DNA of 64,000 nt from Pseudomonadota bacterium (GTDB taxonomy: Bacteria > Pseudomonadota > Gammaproteobacteria > Burkholderiales > Burkholderiaceae_C), in NCBI GenBank assembly GCA_021799355.1, contig JAJZAQ010000005.1, positions 1 to 64,000 of the forward strand, read 5' to 3'. Position numbers and translations under genes: made by a program. Positions 6,985-15,293 of the stretch are shown piece by piece. Below the pieces are notes generated by a model, which ran no database searches, was not told the DNA's origin, and saw nothing but the letters and a program-made list of their open reading frames with translations. The stretch's first letter is position 1, and every line of letters starts with the position of its first letter.

Positions 6985-8373
6985 TTATTGGCCCGGATAT
7001 GGCGGCAGGATCATCGTCCGATTCACCAGCACGTTGAACGCATAGCCCGGGCGGATGACGAGTGTGGGCTGGATGTTCAGGTTGCGGTTGAGCAGGTTGG
7101 TGCCGACGTTATTGAGCTGCTGCGCCGTGGCTGCCGCAGCCTGTTGGCTCGCGGAAGGGGTGTTCAGTGCCCCGGAGTTCTGCGGCTGGCTGAGCTGTGC
7201 GCCGACGCCAAGCAGACTCATCAGGATGGCGCTGCCGAAGACGCGGAAGGAGTGGTTGTCCACCTGGTCGTGGAAGCCGGCCTGGCCCTTGCCATCGGTG
7301 CCCTCCATGCCGCGCAGGTCGATGGTGGCGCCATTCGGGTAAATCAGCCTGCTCCAGGCCACCAGAACGCGACTCTGACCATAGGCGACCTCGCTGCTGT
7401 ATTCGCCGATCAGGCGGGTGCCCTGGGGGATGAGCACGACACTGGGATTCAAGCTGTCGTACACGGTCTGCCGCACTTGGGCGCTGATGGTGCCGGGCAG
7501 GTCGCTGTCGATCCCCGTCAGCATCACGGCGGGAATGACGCTGCCCGCAAAGAGTTCATGCCGGGCGAGGGGTGGTTGCACGGCGGCAGGGAGATAGCCG
7601 CTGTCGCCCTTCGCCTGGGCGGCGTCGAGGAAGCCTTTGTTCTGCTGCTGCGGCGATGGCTGATCTGCGCCGCCCTGCCCTGTCGCGCCTTGCAGTGCGG
7701 CTATCGCCTTCTGCAGCGCTTGCTCCTGGTCGCCGGGCTTGGGCGCTGCACCGAGTGCGAGGCGGCGCAGCGCGTCGGCGGTGTCGCTTCCGGCACCGCC
7801 CCGTCCGCCTGCGCTCGGCGATGCCAGCTCAACCTTGGCGAGGTGCGCGCTCTGGGCTGCCAGCACGGCACCCTCCAGCTCTTTGTAATGCTGCTCTTCC
7901 AGCCACTGGTGGTATTTATGGGCAGGGGTGAGTTGTTGTGGGTTGCCGGTTGTAGCCAGGGTTGCGCCTGGGGTTTGCAAGGGGTTGGCTGGTGCACTGG
8001 CTGAAGCATGGGGTTGGGCCGGGTTCGATGCGCCGTGCTCTGGCGTCGCAGCCGCTGCCTGGGCTGCGGCGCGCTGCATGGCTGCGATGTCCGGGCTGGT
8101 CTGGCCGACCTGCTGTGCCCCGGAGTCGCTGCCGTCAAAGGGGGCGGACGACTTGTTCCCGGCGGTCATGATGCCGAGAATCATGCCGCCAGCAATGACG
8201 CCTCCTGCGAAGAAAGCCACTTTCTTGAAGTTCTTGCTCAGGCGCGCACCGCCCTCGCGCGGGGTGCCCTTGATGCTCAGACCTTTCTTCTTGCCTGCTG
8301 TGGTTCCGTCCACGTCCTGCGCGAGCAAGCGGCTGTCGGCCTCTGGGGTGTCGGGTTGTTTAGGGTCGGTCAT
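6985..8373 (-). CDS. trbI: TrbI/VirB10 outer-membrane-complex scaffold protein
   Basis: About 462 residues. A cytoplasmic tail (1-50) precedes a single membrane helix (about 51-70), then a Pro/Gln/Ala-rich periplasmic linker, then the VirB10 beta-barrel domain (from about residue 270: VIPAVMLTGIDSDLPGTISA and on), ending PPYPGQ. The protein spans the envelope and passes ATP energy from the inner to the outer membrane. I chose the second ATG of an ATGATG because GGAGG lies five bases before it; starts up to 8397 are possible. It is the last gene of the trb cluster, 11 bases after trbG. Confidence 0.9.
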   Translation of the reverse strand: MTDPKQPDTPEADSRLLAQDVDGTTAGKKKGLSIKGTPREGGARLSKNFKKVAFFAGGVIAGGMILGIMTAGNKSSAPFDGSDSGAQQVGQTSPDIAAMQRAAAQAAAATPEHGASNPAQPHASASAPANPLQTPGATLATTGNPQQLTPAHKYHQWLEEQHYKELEGAVLAAQSAHLAKVELASPSAGGRGGAGSDTADALRRLALGAAPKPGDQEQALQKAIAALQGATGQGGADQPSPQQQNKGFLDAAQAKGDSGYLPAAVQPPLARHELFAGSVIPAVMLTGIDSDLPGTISAQVRQTVYDSLNPSVVLIPQGTRLIGEYSSEVAYGQSRVLVAWSRLIYPNGATIDLRGMEGTDGKGQAGFHDQVDNHSFRVFGSAILMSLLGVGAQLSQPQNSGALNTPSASQQAAAATAQQLNNVGTNLLNRNLNIQPTLVIRPGYAFNVLVNRTMILPPYPGQ

Positions 8374-8384
8374 CATGGCCTCCA

Positions 8385-9368
8385 TCAGCGTGCCCACCAG
8401 CCCGCGTTCATCTGCCCGTGATGGCAGGTGACGCTGCGTGAGTCTTTGCCGACGCCGACGGCCAGCTTGAACTTCTGCGGCAGGCCGTCGATGACAAAGT
8501 AGCCGTGCACCAGACGGCTGTTGAGCAGCTCGGTGGTGTCGTTGGTGACGTTAAACACGGCGGGCGCGTCGGTGTAGCGCATCTTGCCCGGCATCTGCAG
8601 GTAGGTGTGACCGCTGCCTGAGAACACACGGATCGGCAACAGATCATCGTTCTCCAGGTCGGCGTGGCCGTCGTCGGGTTTGCAGGTGTAGTTGAAGTCC
8701 AGGGTAGAGGGATCGATCTGACCCAGCGGGGCAACGACTTCCTGCTTCTTGGCGGCAGCCTGCGCCGCTTCGGCCGCCCGCTGCTGAGCGGCCTGCTGTT
8801 CCATGTTGATGACCAGCTGCTGCGGATCGTAGAACCCGATCTGCGGCACATAGTTGTGCTTGTCGCTGACCAGGGTCATGTAGTACACCCGGCCCGCATC
8901 GGTGGTGACGGCCAGATTGGTCGTCAGGCCAGCGGCGGTCGGTTTGACGACGACCACCGGCGTCTTGCCGGCATCGGCGGTCTGCACCAGCCAGCGCACG
9001 CTGTCGCCAATGGACAGGTTGGTGATGTGTTCGCCAGGCAGCAGGTTGATGACGCAGATGTGCAGCGGCGCGCAGGTGATGGTGGGCTGACTCTGGCCGT
9101 AGGCATACATCACCATGCCGTTGGTGCCGACCATGCTGGGAGCGCTGCCGGTGTTGAGCCAGGTCTGCGCGGCCGCCGAGGTGGCCCTCCAGGACAGCGG
9201 AATCGGCGCTTTTAGGTCATAGATTTGGTGGCTGGTCTGCAGCTGCGGCGATGTCGTGGTTTTGATCTCTGACTTGGGCTGAGAGGCAGAAGCCATCGGC
9301 GGCGCTGCGTGGGCGCTTGCCGCAGCGGCCATGATGGCCATGGCGAGCAGGGTTTTGCGGTGTGTCAT
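8385..9368 (-). CDS. trbG: TrbG/VirB9 conjugal transfer protein
   Basis: 327 residues with a signal peptide (cleavage near AHA-AP, residue 21), a VirB9/CagX N-terminal domain (about 60-190, including the PTITCAPLHICVINLLPGEH strand region) and a C-terminal domain (about 220-327) that pairs with the VirB10 cap in the outer membrane. The Gln/Ala-rich linker at 188-215 matches relatives. The start overlaps the stop of the preceding small membrane gene (ATGA). Confidence 0.9.
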   Translation of the reverse strand: MTHRKTLLAMAIMAAAASAHAAPPMASASQPKSEIKTTTSPQLQTSHQIYDLKAPIPLSWRATSAAAQTWLNTGSAPSMVGTNGMVMYAYGQSQPTITCAPLHICVINLLPGEHITNLSIGDSVRWLVQTADAGKTPVVVVKPTAAGLTTNLAVTTDAGRVYYMTLVSDKHNYVPQIGFYDPQQLVINMEQQAAQQRAAEAAQAAAKKQEVVAPLGQIDPSTLDFNYTCKPDDGHADLENDDLLPIRVFSGSGHTYLQMPGKMRYTDAPAVFNVTNDTTELLNSRLVHGYFVIDGLPQKFKLAVGVGKDSRSVTCHHGQMNAGWWAR

Positions 9369-9658
9369 GACTGATCCTCCTGATAGAGCATGATGGAGTT
9401 GACAAAATCCGGTCGCAGGATGCGCGGGCGCACGATGACGCCAAGCAGCCAGGTCGGCAGACCGACCGCCGCGAGCCAGACGGCATAGAAGTAGGGGATG
9501 AAGCGGTAGCCTGCGGCATCAAATACAAAGGGCATGACGAGCAGGACGACTGGCACACACAGAACCAGGGCTTGCCCAATCGACTCCAGTAAGGCGGAGA
9601 GGATGTAGCGCCCGCTCCACCGGGCGGCGGCTTTCTGGTGTTCCATCAGAGCGGTCAC
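9365..9658 (-). CDS. Small two-helix membrane protein of the trb operon, 97 aa
   Basis: Two hydrophobic helices (about 24-46 and 55-75) flanked by charged ends. It overlaps trbF upstream and trbG downstream by four bases each, so it is translated with them. No RP4 Trb protein in this position is clearly recognisable. A role in the inner-membrane complex is inferred from its place only. Confidence 0.7.
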   Translation of the reverse strand: MTALMEHQKAAARWSGRYILSALLESIGQALVLCVPVVLLVMPFVFDAAGYRFIPYFYAVWLAAVGLPTWLLGVIVRPRILRPDFVNSIMLYQEDQS

Positions 9659-10305
9659 TTGGCGCCGCCGACGATCTGCGTCCAGGTCACGTTCTTGACG
9701 AACAGACCCAGCGGGTTGTCGAGCATGACCTGGGGGTTGTCGGCCAGCTTGGGGTCAAGGCCCGTGGTGATGTTGGCCCGCCAGTGTTCAACCGGTTTGG
9801 GCTGACCGCCCTCATAGCGCTGCTCATCCCAGCCGACCTGCCAGGTGTCCTTGCTGACGGGCAGGACGCTGGTGATGGTGACGTTGACCGTGAAGTCGCC
9901 AAAGGGCGGGTGGGCGGCGTAGTAGGTGTTGAGGTAAGACCCGGCGTTGCTCCCGGCCATGGCGTAGACCTTGGCGATGAGCGCCTTCTGCGCAAGGGGA
10001 TCGGGGATGACGCTGCGCGCCGTCCACACCCAGTTGGCGACCTGCGCCTCGATGATGCGCTGGCTGACGGCGTTGCCGCCCGCGGGTTGCGCCATCGCCA
10101 CCGGGTTGCCCATCTTGTCGAGGGCGACGACGAAGGGCTGGATCTTGCTTTGCCCGCCGATGTAGGTGATGCCGGCGACCGCAATCGCCGCGACGGCCAG
10201 GCTGGCGAAGGCGGCGAGACGCCAGGTCTTTGCGCGGGCGAGCGCGTCGCCATAACGCTCATCCCACTCGCGCCGGGCGTTGAGGTAGGGGTTGGCTTCG
10301 GCCAT
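9655..10305 (-). CDS. trbF: TrbF/VirB8 inner-membrane complex protein
   Basis: 216 residues starting MAEANPYLNARREWDERYGD, the conserved TrbF start. A membrane helix (29-49) is followed by the periplasmic VirB8 NTF2-like domain (about 60-210; NYYAAHPPFGDFTVNVTI-like strands near VLPVSK). GGAGAACGGT precedes the ATG. The frame is open for another 156 codons upstream, but that region belongs to the repeated leader element and an opposite-strand toxin gene. VirB8 assembles the inner-membrane platform. Confidence 0.9.
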   Translation of the reverse strand: MAEANPYLNARREWDERYGDALARAKTWRLAAFASLAVAAIAVAGITYIGGQSKIQPFVVALDKMGNPVAMAQPAGGNAVSQRIIEAQVANWVWTARSVIPDPLAQKALIAKVYAMAGSNAGSYLNTYYAAHPPFGDFTVNVTITSVLPVSKDTWQVGWDEQRYEGGQPKPVEHWRANITTGLDPKLADNPQVMLDNPLGLFVKNVTWTQIVGGAK

Positions 10306-10311
10306 ACCGTT

Positions 10312-10368
10312 CTCCAGGGTTGCGGCGCCAGACATTGGCGCCTTGCCCTGACTCTGCGCGGTGGGGAC
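10312..10368 (-). promoter_or_regulatory. Repeated leader element, copy A (before trbF)
   Basis: Read on the minus strand: GTCCCCACCGCGCAGAGTCA, then GGGCAA and an inverted repeat GGCGCCA-ATGTC-TGGCGCC, ending seven bases before the trbF start. It is one of nine related copies found before element genes and points in the same direction as the gene. The hairpin is perfect here. Confidence 0.75.
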
Positions 10369-10521
10369 AACTGCATCAGCGGTTGATGCGTCTGTCAGGG
10401 AACCCACGTCCGTGCTTTGCGCCGACGCAACTCCAACGGCGCGGTGCGCCGCCAACTCGCGCAGCGAATCAATCGAGCAATAGAGTTTGCAGAATAGTTT
10501 GCATTCCGCTAACATTGTCCC

Positions 10522-10779
10522 ATGTACTCGATCGAATACAGCCGCGAAGCGTTCAAGAGCCTCAAGGCCATGCCACACAATCTGGCAACGACGGTGCGCG
10601 AAAAAATCGAGCAGTTGGCGGCTGCGCCCCACGGACCGAACAACAACGTGAAGAAGCTGCAGGGGCGCCCTGGCTATCGGTTGCGCGTCGGCAATTGGCG
10701 CGTGATTTACGAGATTCATGATGACCGACTGGTGGTGATGATCCTGGCGGTTGCCCCACGAGGAGGTGCGTACCAATGA
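10522..10779 (+). CDS. RelE-type toxin
   Basis: 85 residues (MYSIEYSREAFKSLKAMPHN...), with the compact RelE fold and the conserved GYRLRVGNWRVIYEI strand containing the basic residues that bind mRNA. It overlaps the downstream antitoxin gene by four bases. The pair runs against the surrounding trb genes and sits between the small membrane gene at 11193 and the leader of trbF, so it looks inserted into the transfer cluster. Confidence 0.9.
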   Translation: MYSIEYSREAFKSLKAMPHNLATTVREKIEQLAAAPHGPNNNVKKLQGRPGYRLRVGNWRVIYEIHDDRLVVMILAVAPRGGAYQ

Positions 10780-11144
10780 GCACGATTCAATTCATCGAAC
10801 GCAACGGGAAGCGGGAATACGCTGTGGTTCCGATGGCGTTGTTTGCGCGGCTCTTGCGTGCCGCCGAGAACCTGGATGACGTTGCCCTGTTCGATGCCGT
10901 GAAAGCTTCCGACGATGGATTCCGGGTGCCGGGCGCGGTCGCGCATGCCATCCTGGACGGGACCCATCCTGTCAAGGCCTGGCGCGAATACCGCGGATTC
11001 ACTCAGGACACTTTGGCCGAGAAGGCCGGCATCAGCAAGGCCTATCTCAGCCAGATCGAGACGGGCAAGCGGACCGGAGTGGCCAAGACTCTCAAGGCCC
11101 TCGCATCGGCGCTAGGCGTGACGCTCAACGAACTGCAGCCATGA
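10776..11144 (+). CDS. Xre-family antitoxin with an N-terminal Phd-like segment
   Basis: 122 residues. Residues 1-30 (MSTIQFIERNGKREYAVVPM) resemble the start of Phd/RelB-like antitoxins; residues about 70-120 form an Xre helix-turn-helix (FTQDTLAEKAGISKAYLSQI, then ETGKRTG). This layout occurs in antitoxins of RelE pairs, where the helix-turn-helix represses the operon. Start overlaps the toxin stop. Confidence 0.85.
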   Translation: MSTIQFIERNGKREYAVVPMALFARLLRAAENLDDVALFDAVKASDDGFRVPGAVAHAILDGTHPVKAWREYRGFTQDTLAEKAGISKAYLSQIETGKRTGVAKTLKALASALGVTLNELQP

Positions 11145-11192
11145 GTGCCGCAGTAGGGGCCAGCCACGGCCCGAACGCGCCATAGTCGCGCG

Positions 11193-11435
11193 TTATGGCC
11201 GCCGTCTCTCGATCGTGATCGACACGGCCATCGAGGCGGCAAAGAAAACCGACCAAATGACGGTGGCTGCGGGCGGCTTGAAGGCATGCTCCCACAGCAC
11301 AGCGAACCAGACGGCGTTGACGATCTGCAGCAGCAGGATCACCAGGCTTTTGCGGTCGCGTTGAATCGCCCGGGAAAGACTCGCACCGATTTCATCGGCG
11401 ACCTGCCTGCGCAGGCGGTTCTTGTCGTCAGCCAT
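11193..11435 (-). CDS. Small membrane protein downstream of trbL, 80 aa
   Basis: Start one base after the trbL stop. N-terminal 27 residues are charged; two hydrophobic helices follow (about 28-45 and 52-72), with a basic tail. No family recognised. Tight linkage to trbL suggests a function in the transfer apparatus or surface exclusion. The toxin-antitoxin pair lies between it and the rest of the trb operon. Confidence 0.65.
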   Translation of the reverse strand: MADDKNRLRRQVADEIGASLSRAIQRDRKSLVILLLQIVNAVWFAVLWEHAFKPPAATVIWSVFFAASMAVSITIERRRP

Positions 11436-11436
11436 G

Positions 11437-13080
11437 TCAGTGCTCCACATGGCCGAGGCGGATCTGAATGCCGCTGCCACCCCCGCCCTCATGGCGGGCG
11501 ATGTCGTCTTTCGTGTCCGCAACCTTGCCGACGTTGTCTTTCAGCACGTCGAACGGGTCACGGTCCGATTTACCTGGCGGCTTGTCCAGATCAGTCCGCC
11601 CGCTCTCGCCGGATGGTGCGCCAAGCGCATCGATGAGGCCTTTCGGTGGTGCGCTCGGCGCTTGTGAAGGTTGCGCCGGTGCGGGTGTCGCAGAAGGACG
11701 CAGCGGTGTGCTCGACGGGCCACCGATCCCCTTGCCTTCCATCATCGCTTGAGCCGCCTGGCCCATGCGGGCGGTATTGGCTCCGACGCTGCCCGCACCG
11801 GCCAGCGACCCTGCAGGCGTGCCGGAAGTTGGGGCTGACGTGGAAGCACCGCCGCCTTTCGCTCCGCCTCCGATGGAACCCATCATGCCGCCTGCGGGCT
11901 TGCCGCCGCCTGAGCCTGTCATCTGTCCGAGTGCGGCGAGCTTTTCTGCGCCGGCAATGGCGCCGCCCGCGCCCGAGGCGCCGCCGCCCGAACCGGCGCC
12001 AAGCAGCCCGGCCATTTTGTCGAGGCCTTTCGCGCCGCTGGCGTAGGCCGCAACACCTGCCGCGCCTGCTGCGGCCATGCCGCCAGCAATGGCTGCCGCA
12101 CCGCCCGCCACATTGCCCAGCGACATATTGGGCGAGCCATTCATCAGGCTGCCAGCAAGCCCCGGCGCCTGCATACCGATGACCCCGTAGATGAGCATGC
12201 TGACGCCGACAGTCAACAGGTCGGTCGGCGGAAGCGACTTCCCGGTGTATTGGGCGATGTACGCCAGTTCGCTGTTGATGAGATTCTGACCGAGCCCGAT
12301 GATGGCATAGATCATCAGCAGTTTGATGCCTACGCTGACCAGATAACCGATGTATTTCTCTCCGAAGCTGCTGGTCAGGCCGGATCCCGTGAAGCCCAGC
12401 ATCACCAAGCCCGCCCCGCCGACCAGATAGGTCTCGATCAGCGTCATCAACAGCTGCAGTGCAACGAGGCCGAATCCGATCAAGGCAAGCAGCGAGGTGA
12501 TGGCAATGATGATGGCCAGGAACAGGTTGCTGCCGATGTTCCCCAGGCCGCCCGGCGCTTTGTTGTAGACCTCATAGAGTTGATGCACCACGGAGAATGC
12601 CATCGACATCACGCCCGAGGGCGATGCCGTTGCAGCGCTCGCACCGCCGATGGCCTTTCCCATGTCCATGAAGCTCGATGTGATGAGCGGCATCCACGTC
12701 GGCGCGTACTTGACGATGGTGTAGAAGAAGGCGATGGAGGCGATTTTCAGGGTGGCCCCGGCGATGAAATCGGCAAGATCGTTCTTCTTGAGAACCTGCT
12801 TGATCCCCCACCAGGACAAATCCATGGCGGCCAGCGCCGTAAAAATCTTGAAGGCATAGCCCTGCGCCGTGGTCATCCAGCCCGTGGTCGCGGCTTGAAA
12901 CTGGGAGCTGATGGTGTCGAGGTATCCCTGGCCCCCTGGGCCGCCTGTCGGGGTGGGCGCAGGCGCGGCGTGCGCACTGACCGCCACCGCGAGCAGGAGC
13001 ATCAACCCGGCCGCAACGGCCCATTGCGAGCGGGTCGGAAGGGTGATTCGCCAAGTTGCAGCGGTGGCAGGTCGCATCAT
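11437..13080 (-). CDS. trbL: TrbL/VirB6 polytopic membrane protein
   Basis: 547 residues: a signal-like helix (about 18-38), a periplasmic N-terminal segment, then at least five membrane helices (about 75-330), and a long low-complexity Gly/Ala/Ser/Pro tail (about 340-547). This is the P-type TrbL layout; VirB6 proteins line the inner-membrane substrate channel. AGGAGCC lies just before ATGATG, so the start may be either ATG. Gene order TrbJ-TrbL matches IncP plasmids. Confidence 0.9.
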   Translation of the reverse strand: MMRPATAATWRITLPTRSQWAVAAGLMLLLAVAVSAHAAPAPTPTGGPGGQGYLDTISSQFQAATTGWMTTAQGYAFKIFTALAAMDLSWWGIKQVLKKNDLADFIAGATLKIASIAFFYTIVKYAPTWMPLITSSFMDMGKAIGGASAATASPSGVMSMAFSVVHQLYEVYNKAPGGLGNIGSNLFLAIIIAITSLLALIGFGLVALQLLMTLIETYLVGGAGLVMLGFTGSGLTSSFGEKYIGYLVSVGIKLLMIYAIIGLGQNLINSELAYIAQYTGKSLPPTDLLTVGVSMLIYGVIGMQAPGLAGSLMNGSPNMSLGNVAGGAAAIAGGMAAAGAAGVAAYASGAKGLDKMAGLLGAGSGGGASGAGGAIAGAEKLAALGQMTGSGGGKPAGGMMGSIGGGAKGGGASTSAPTSGTPAGSLAGAGSVGANTARMGQAAQAMMEGKGIGGPSSTPLRPSATPAPAQPSQAPSAPPKGLIDALGAPSGESGRTDLDKPPGKSDRDPFDVLKDNVGKVADTKDDIARHEGGGGSGIQIRLGHVEH

Positions 13081-13086
13081 GGCTCC

Positions 13087-13794
13087 TCAGAATGCGCCCG
13101 GCCCGGTGGGCGCGGTCAGGATGGGCGTCACGCTGTTGGACTGATTCACCTGCGTATGCGCCTGCATGGCCATGTAGTTCAGCATGGCCTGATTCCCGGC
13201 CTGAATGTCGGATTGCAAGCCCTGCATCTGGTTGACCATCAGCCCAGAGATCTGGTTACCGGCCTGCATAACCTGCATGCGCCCGGCGGCGGACTGGCTG
13301 GCATCCTGAATCTGCTGGAGCGCTGATTGCGTCGTCTGGAACTTCTGTGCATTGAGCCCATATTGCTGGAGAACGCCGGAGATCTGGCTATCGAGATCGC
13401 CGGTCCACTTCTGCAGGCTGGCGTTGTAGTTACCAAGCACGCTATCGGGTGCGCCGAACTGTTGCTGCACGGCGGCTACCGTGTTCTGCGCGGCATAACT
13501 CAGCCCCTTGGCCTGTCCGACGAGCTGCACAAGCTGCTGAAGCTGCCCGGACACGTTCGGCCACATCTGCATCGGCAGGTTCTTGAGATTCAGCGCCTGG
13601 TTGTACAGGCTCTGAAAGCCCTGCTGCACCTGCTGAATGGCGTTGTTGAGCTGCTCGACCATCGTCAGTTCCTGCACGATCTGCTCGGGCAGGGTCGCCC
13701 CGGCGATGGCGCCGGAGGCGTGGGCGCCGGGCATCGCCGCAAGGCCGGCCAGGGACAGAGCGATGGCGATCAGGGATTTGTTCATCGTCTTCAT
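13087..13794 (-). CDS. trbJ: TrbJ/VirB5 minor pilin-type protein
   Basis: 235 residues with a signal peptide (cleaved near GAHA-SG, residue 26) and a long helical Gln-rich body (LPEQIVQELTMVEQLNNAIQ ...), typical of TrbJ, which sits at the pilus tip or in the periplasmic part of the channel. The start follows GGAGAACCGCC. The gene lies between the Gln/Ala-rich exported protein and trbL. Confidence 0.9.
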   Translation of the reverse strand: MKTMNKSLIAIALSLAGLAAMPGAHASGAIAGATLPEQIVQELTMVEQLNNAIQQVQQGFQSLYNQALNLKNLPMQMWPNVSGQLQQLVQLVGQAKGLSYAAQNTVAAVQQQFGAPDSVLGNYNASLQKWTGDLDSQISGVLQQYGLNAQKFQTTQSALQQIQDASQSAAGRMQVMQAGNQISGLMVNQMQGLQSDIQAGNQAMLNYMAMQAHTQVNQSNSVTPILTAPTGPGAF

Positions 13795-13805
13795 GGCGGT
13801 TCTCC

Positions 13806-15293
13806 TTACTTGGCCGCAACAGCGGCGTTGATCGATTGCATCGTGGCGTTGAACGAGGTGACGGCAGATTGCGCCGCAGCACCGTTCATGGCTTGGGCCT
13901 GCCCCGTGGTGTCGGCCTGTACGGCAGCGGCCGACTGGTTCTGGCGGTCTTCGTCCTGTTGCAGCCGGTCGCCATACCAGGACGCCCAGGTCGCGTTCTG
14001 GTCGGCCTCCTGCCCGGCAATATCTGCCGCGCCCTGCCATGCTTGCTGCGCGCCGACACTCGGCGCGGTGACCGCGCTGGACAGATCGGTTTGCTGGATC
14101 GATCTTGCCGCCTGTTCCTGCTTGGAATACATCTGGCCGGACGACCAGTCCTGCGCGCCTTGCCAGGTCGCGTCGGTGTTTTCCTGAGCGTGCTGGACTT
14201 GCTGCTGGTTCTGGCTTGATCCCACCGACTGGTAGCGGGTATCGTTCGTGACGGTGTAGGGCGTCTGGCCGACCGAAGTCGGCAGGCTGGCCGAGGTCTG
14301 CTGCTGCACGCCGGTCATCTGCCCGATCTGCTGCTGCACCTGGTCAAAGGACTGCTTGGCCGCTTGCGTGCCCGCAGCGATGTACGTCACGGCCAGCGCC
14401 GGTGCTGCGGCCATTTGCGCGGCGTAAAGGCTGTTGGCCGTGGACTGCGCGGCGGCGTTCACGCCCCACCAGTACGCGGCGCAGCCGGGATTCCACCCCG
14501 AGCAGGCTGCGGCGGCCTGTGCGGCATGAACGGCCGTGATGTTGGCGGTCTGTTCACCCATCGCCATACCTGCCATGACGGCCTGCGGGGCGGCGGCTGC
14601 GGCCAGATAGCCGATGTCGGCGCTGTGGCTGGACGCGGCTTGCTGCACCTGCCCTTGCTGCACGCCGGTCTGCTGCTGGACACTGGACAGGCCCTGCTGG
14701 GCGCTGGTCTGGCTGGACTGGTTGGCCTGTGCGGACGTGTCGGTCTGCGCCTGCGGCACATCGGTATTCATCAGCGTGTCGTAGCTCGATTGCTGCGACT
14801 GCGCGGACTGATCGGCGAGCGCGCCCTGCTCATTGGAAAGGGCGGTTTGCTGGCTGCTCGTGGACTGCGCCTGATTGGCGGCGTCGAGCCAGGCTTGATA
14901 GGCGTCGCCGTCCTGCTGCGCCCGGTTCGACCAGTAGGCGGCTTGGGCTGCAGCGTCCTGAGCCTGCTGGGCGTACTGTGCCGCCGTGGTCTGATCCGAA
15001 GCCGAGTTGGCGGCGGCTTGTGCAGAGGCTGCTTGCGATTGATAGTAGGCGGCGTTCGACAGGTCGGTCTGCCAGACGCCGTACATCTGCTGCGCGTTCT
15101 GCTGATCCTGCTGTGCGATCGTGCCCGCGGTCGTCGCCGCGCCGCTGTAGGCGGATTCAAGCGTCCTGGCCGTGCCAGCGGTGTAGGTCGATCCGAGGTT
15201 GGTCTGGCTGTCGGCCTTGATGGACGCTTGTCCGTCGGCCCAGGCCAGCAACGGCAACGCCGCAAGCGAGGCGGCGAGAAGGGTCTTTTTCAT
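13806..15293 (-). CDS. Gln/Ala/Ser-rich exported protein of the trb cluster, 495 aa, unknown
   Basis: A clear signal peptide (MKKTLLAASLAALPLLAWA, then DG) is followed by about 475 residues dominated by Gln, Ala, Ser and Thr with very few charged or hydrophobic stretches. There are only two Cys, nine positions apart (ACSGWNPGCAAYWWG near residue 260), which could form a disulfide. The ATG overlaps the trbE stop (ATGA), so it is coupled to the VirB4 ATPase gene. RP4 has no such gene between trbE and trbJ other than trbF-I homologues. It is likely exported and helical, perhaps a pilus or mating-pair component; the function is unknown. Confidence 0.75.
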   Translation of the reverse strand: MKKTLLAASLAALPLLAWADGQASIKADSQTNLGSTYTAGTARTLESAYSGAATTAGTIAQQDQQNAQQMYGVWQTDLSNAAYYQSQAASAQAAANSASDQTTAAQYAQQAQDAAAQAAYWSNRAQQDGDAYQAWLDAANQAQSTSSQQTALSNEQGALADQSAQSQQSSYDTLMNTDVPQAQTDTSAQANQSSQTSAQQGLSSVQQQTGVQQGQVQQAASSHSADIGYLAAAAAPQAVMAGMAMGEQTANITAVHAAQAAAACSGWNPGCAAYWWGVNAAAQSTANSLYAAQMAAAPALAVTYIAAGTQAAKQSFDQVQQQIGQMTGVQQQTSASLPTSVGQTPYTVTNDTRYQSVGSSQNQQQVQHAQENTDATWQGAQDWSSGQMYSKQEQAARSIQQTDLSSAVTAPSVGAQQAWQGAADIAGQEADQNATWASWYGDRLQQDEDRQNQSAAAVQADTTGQAQAMNGAAAQSAVTSFNATMQSINAAVAAK

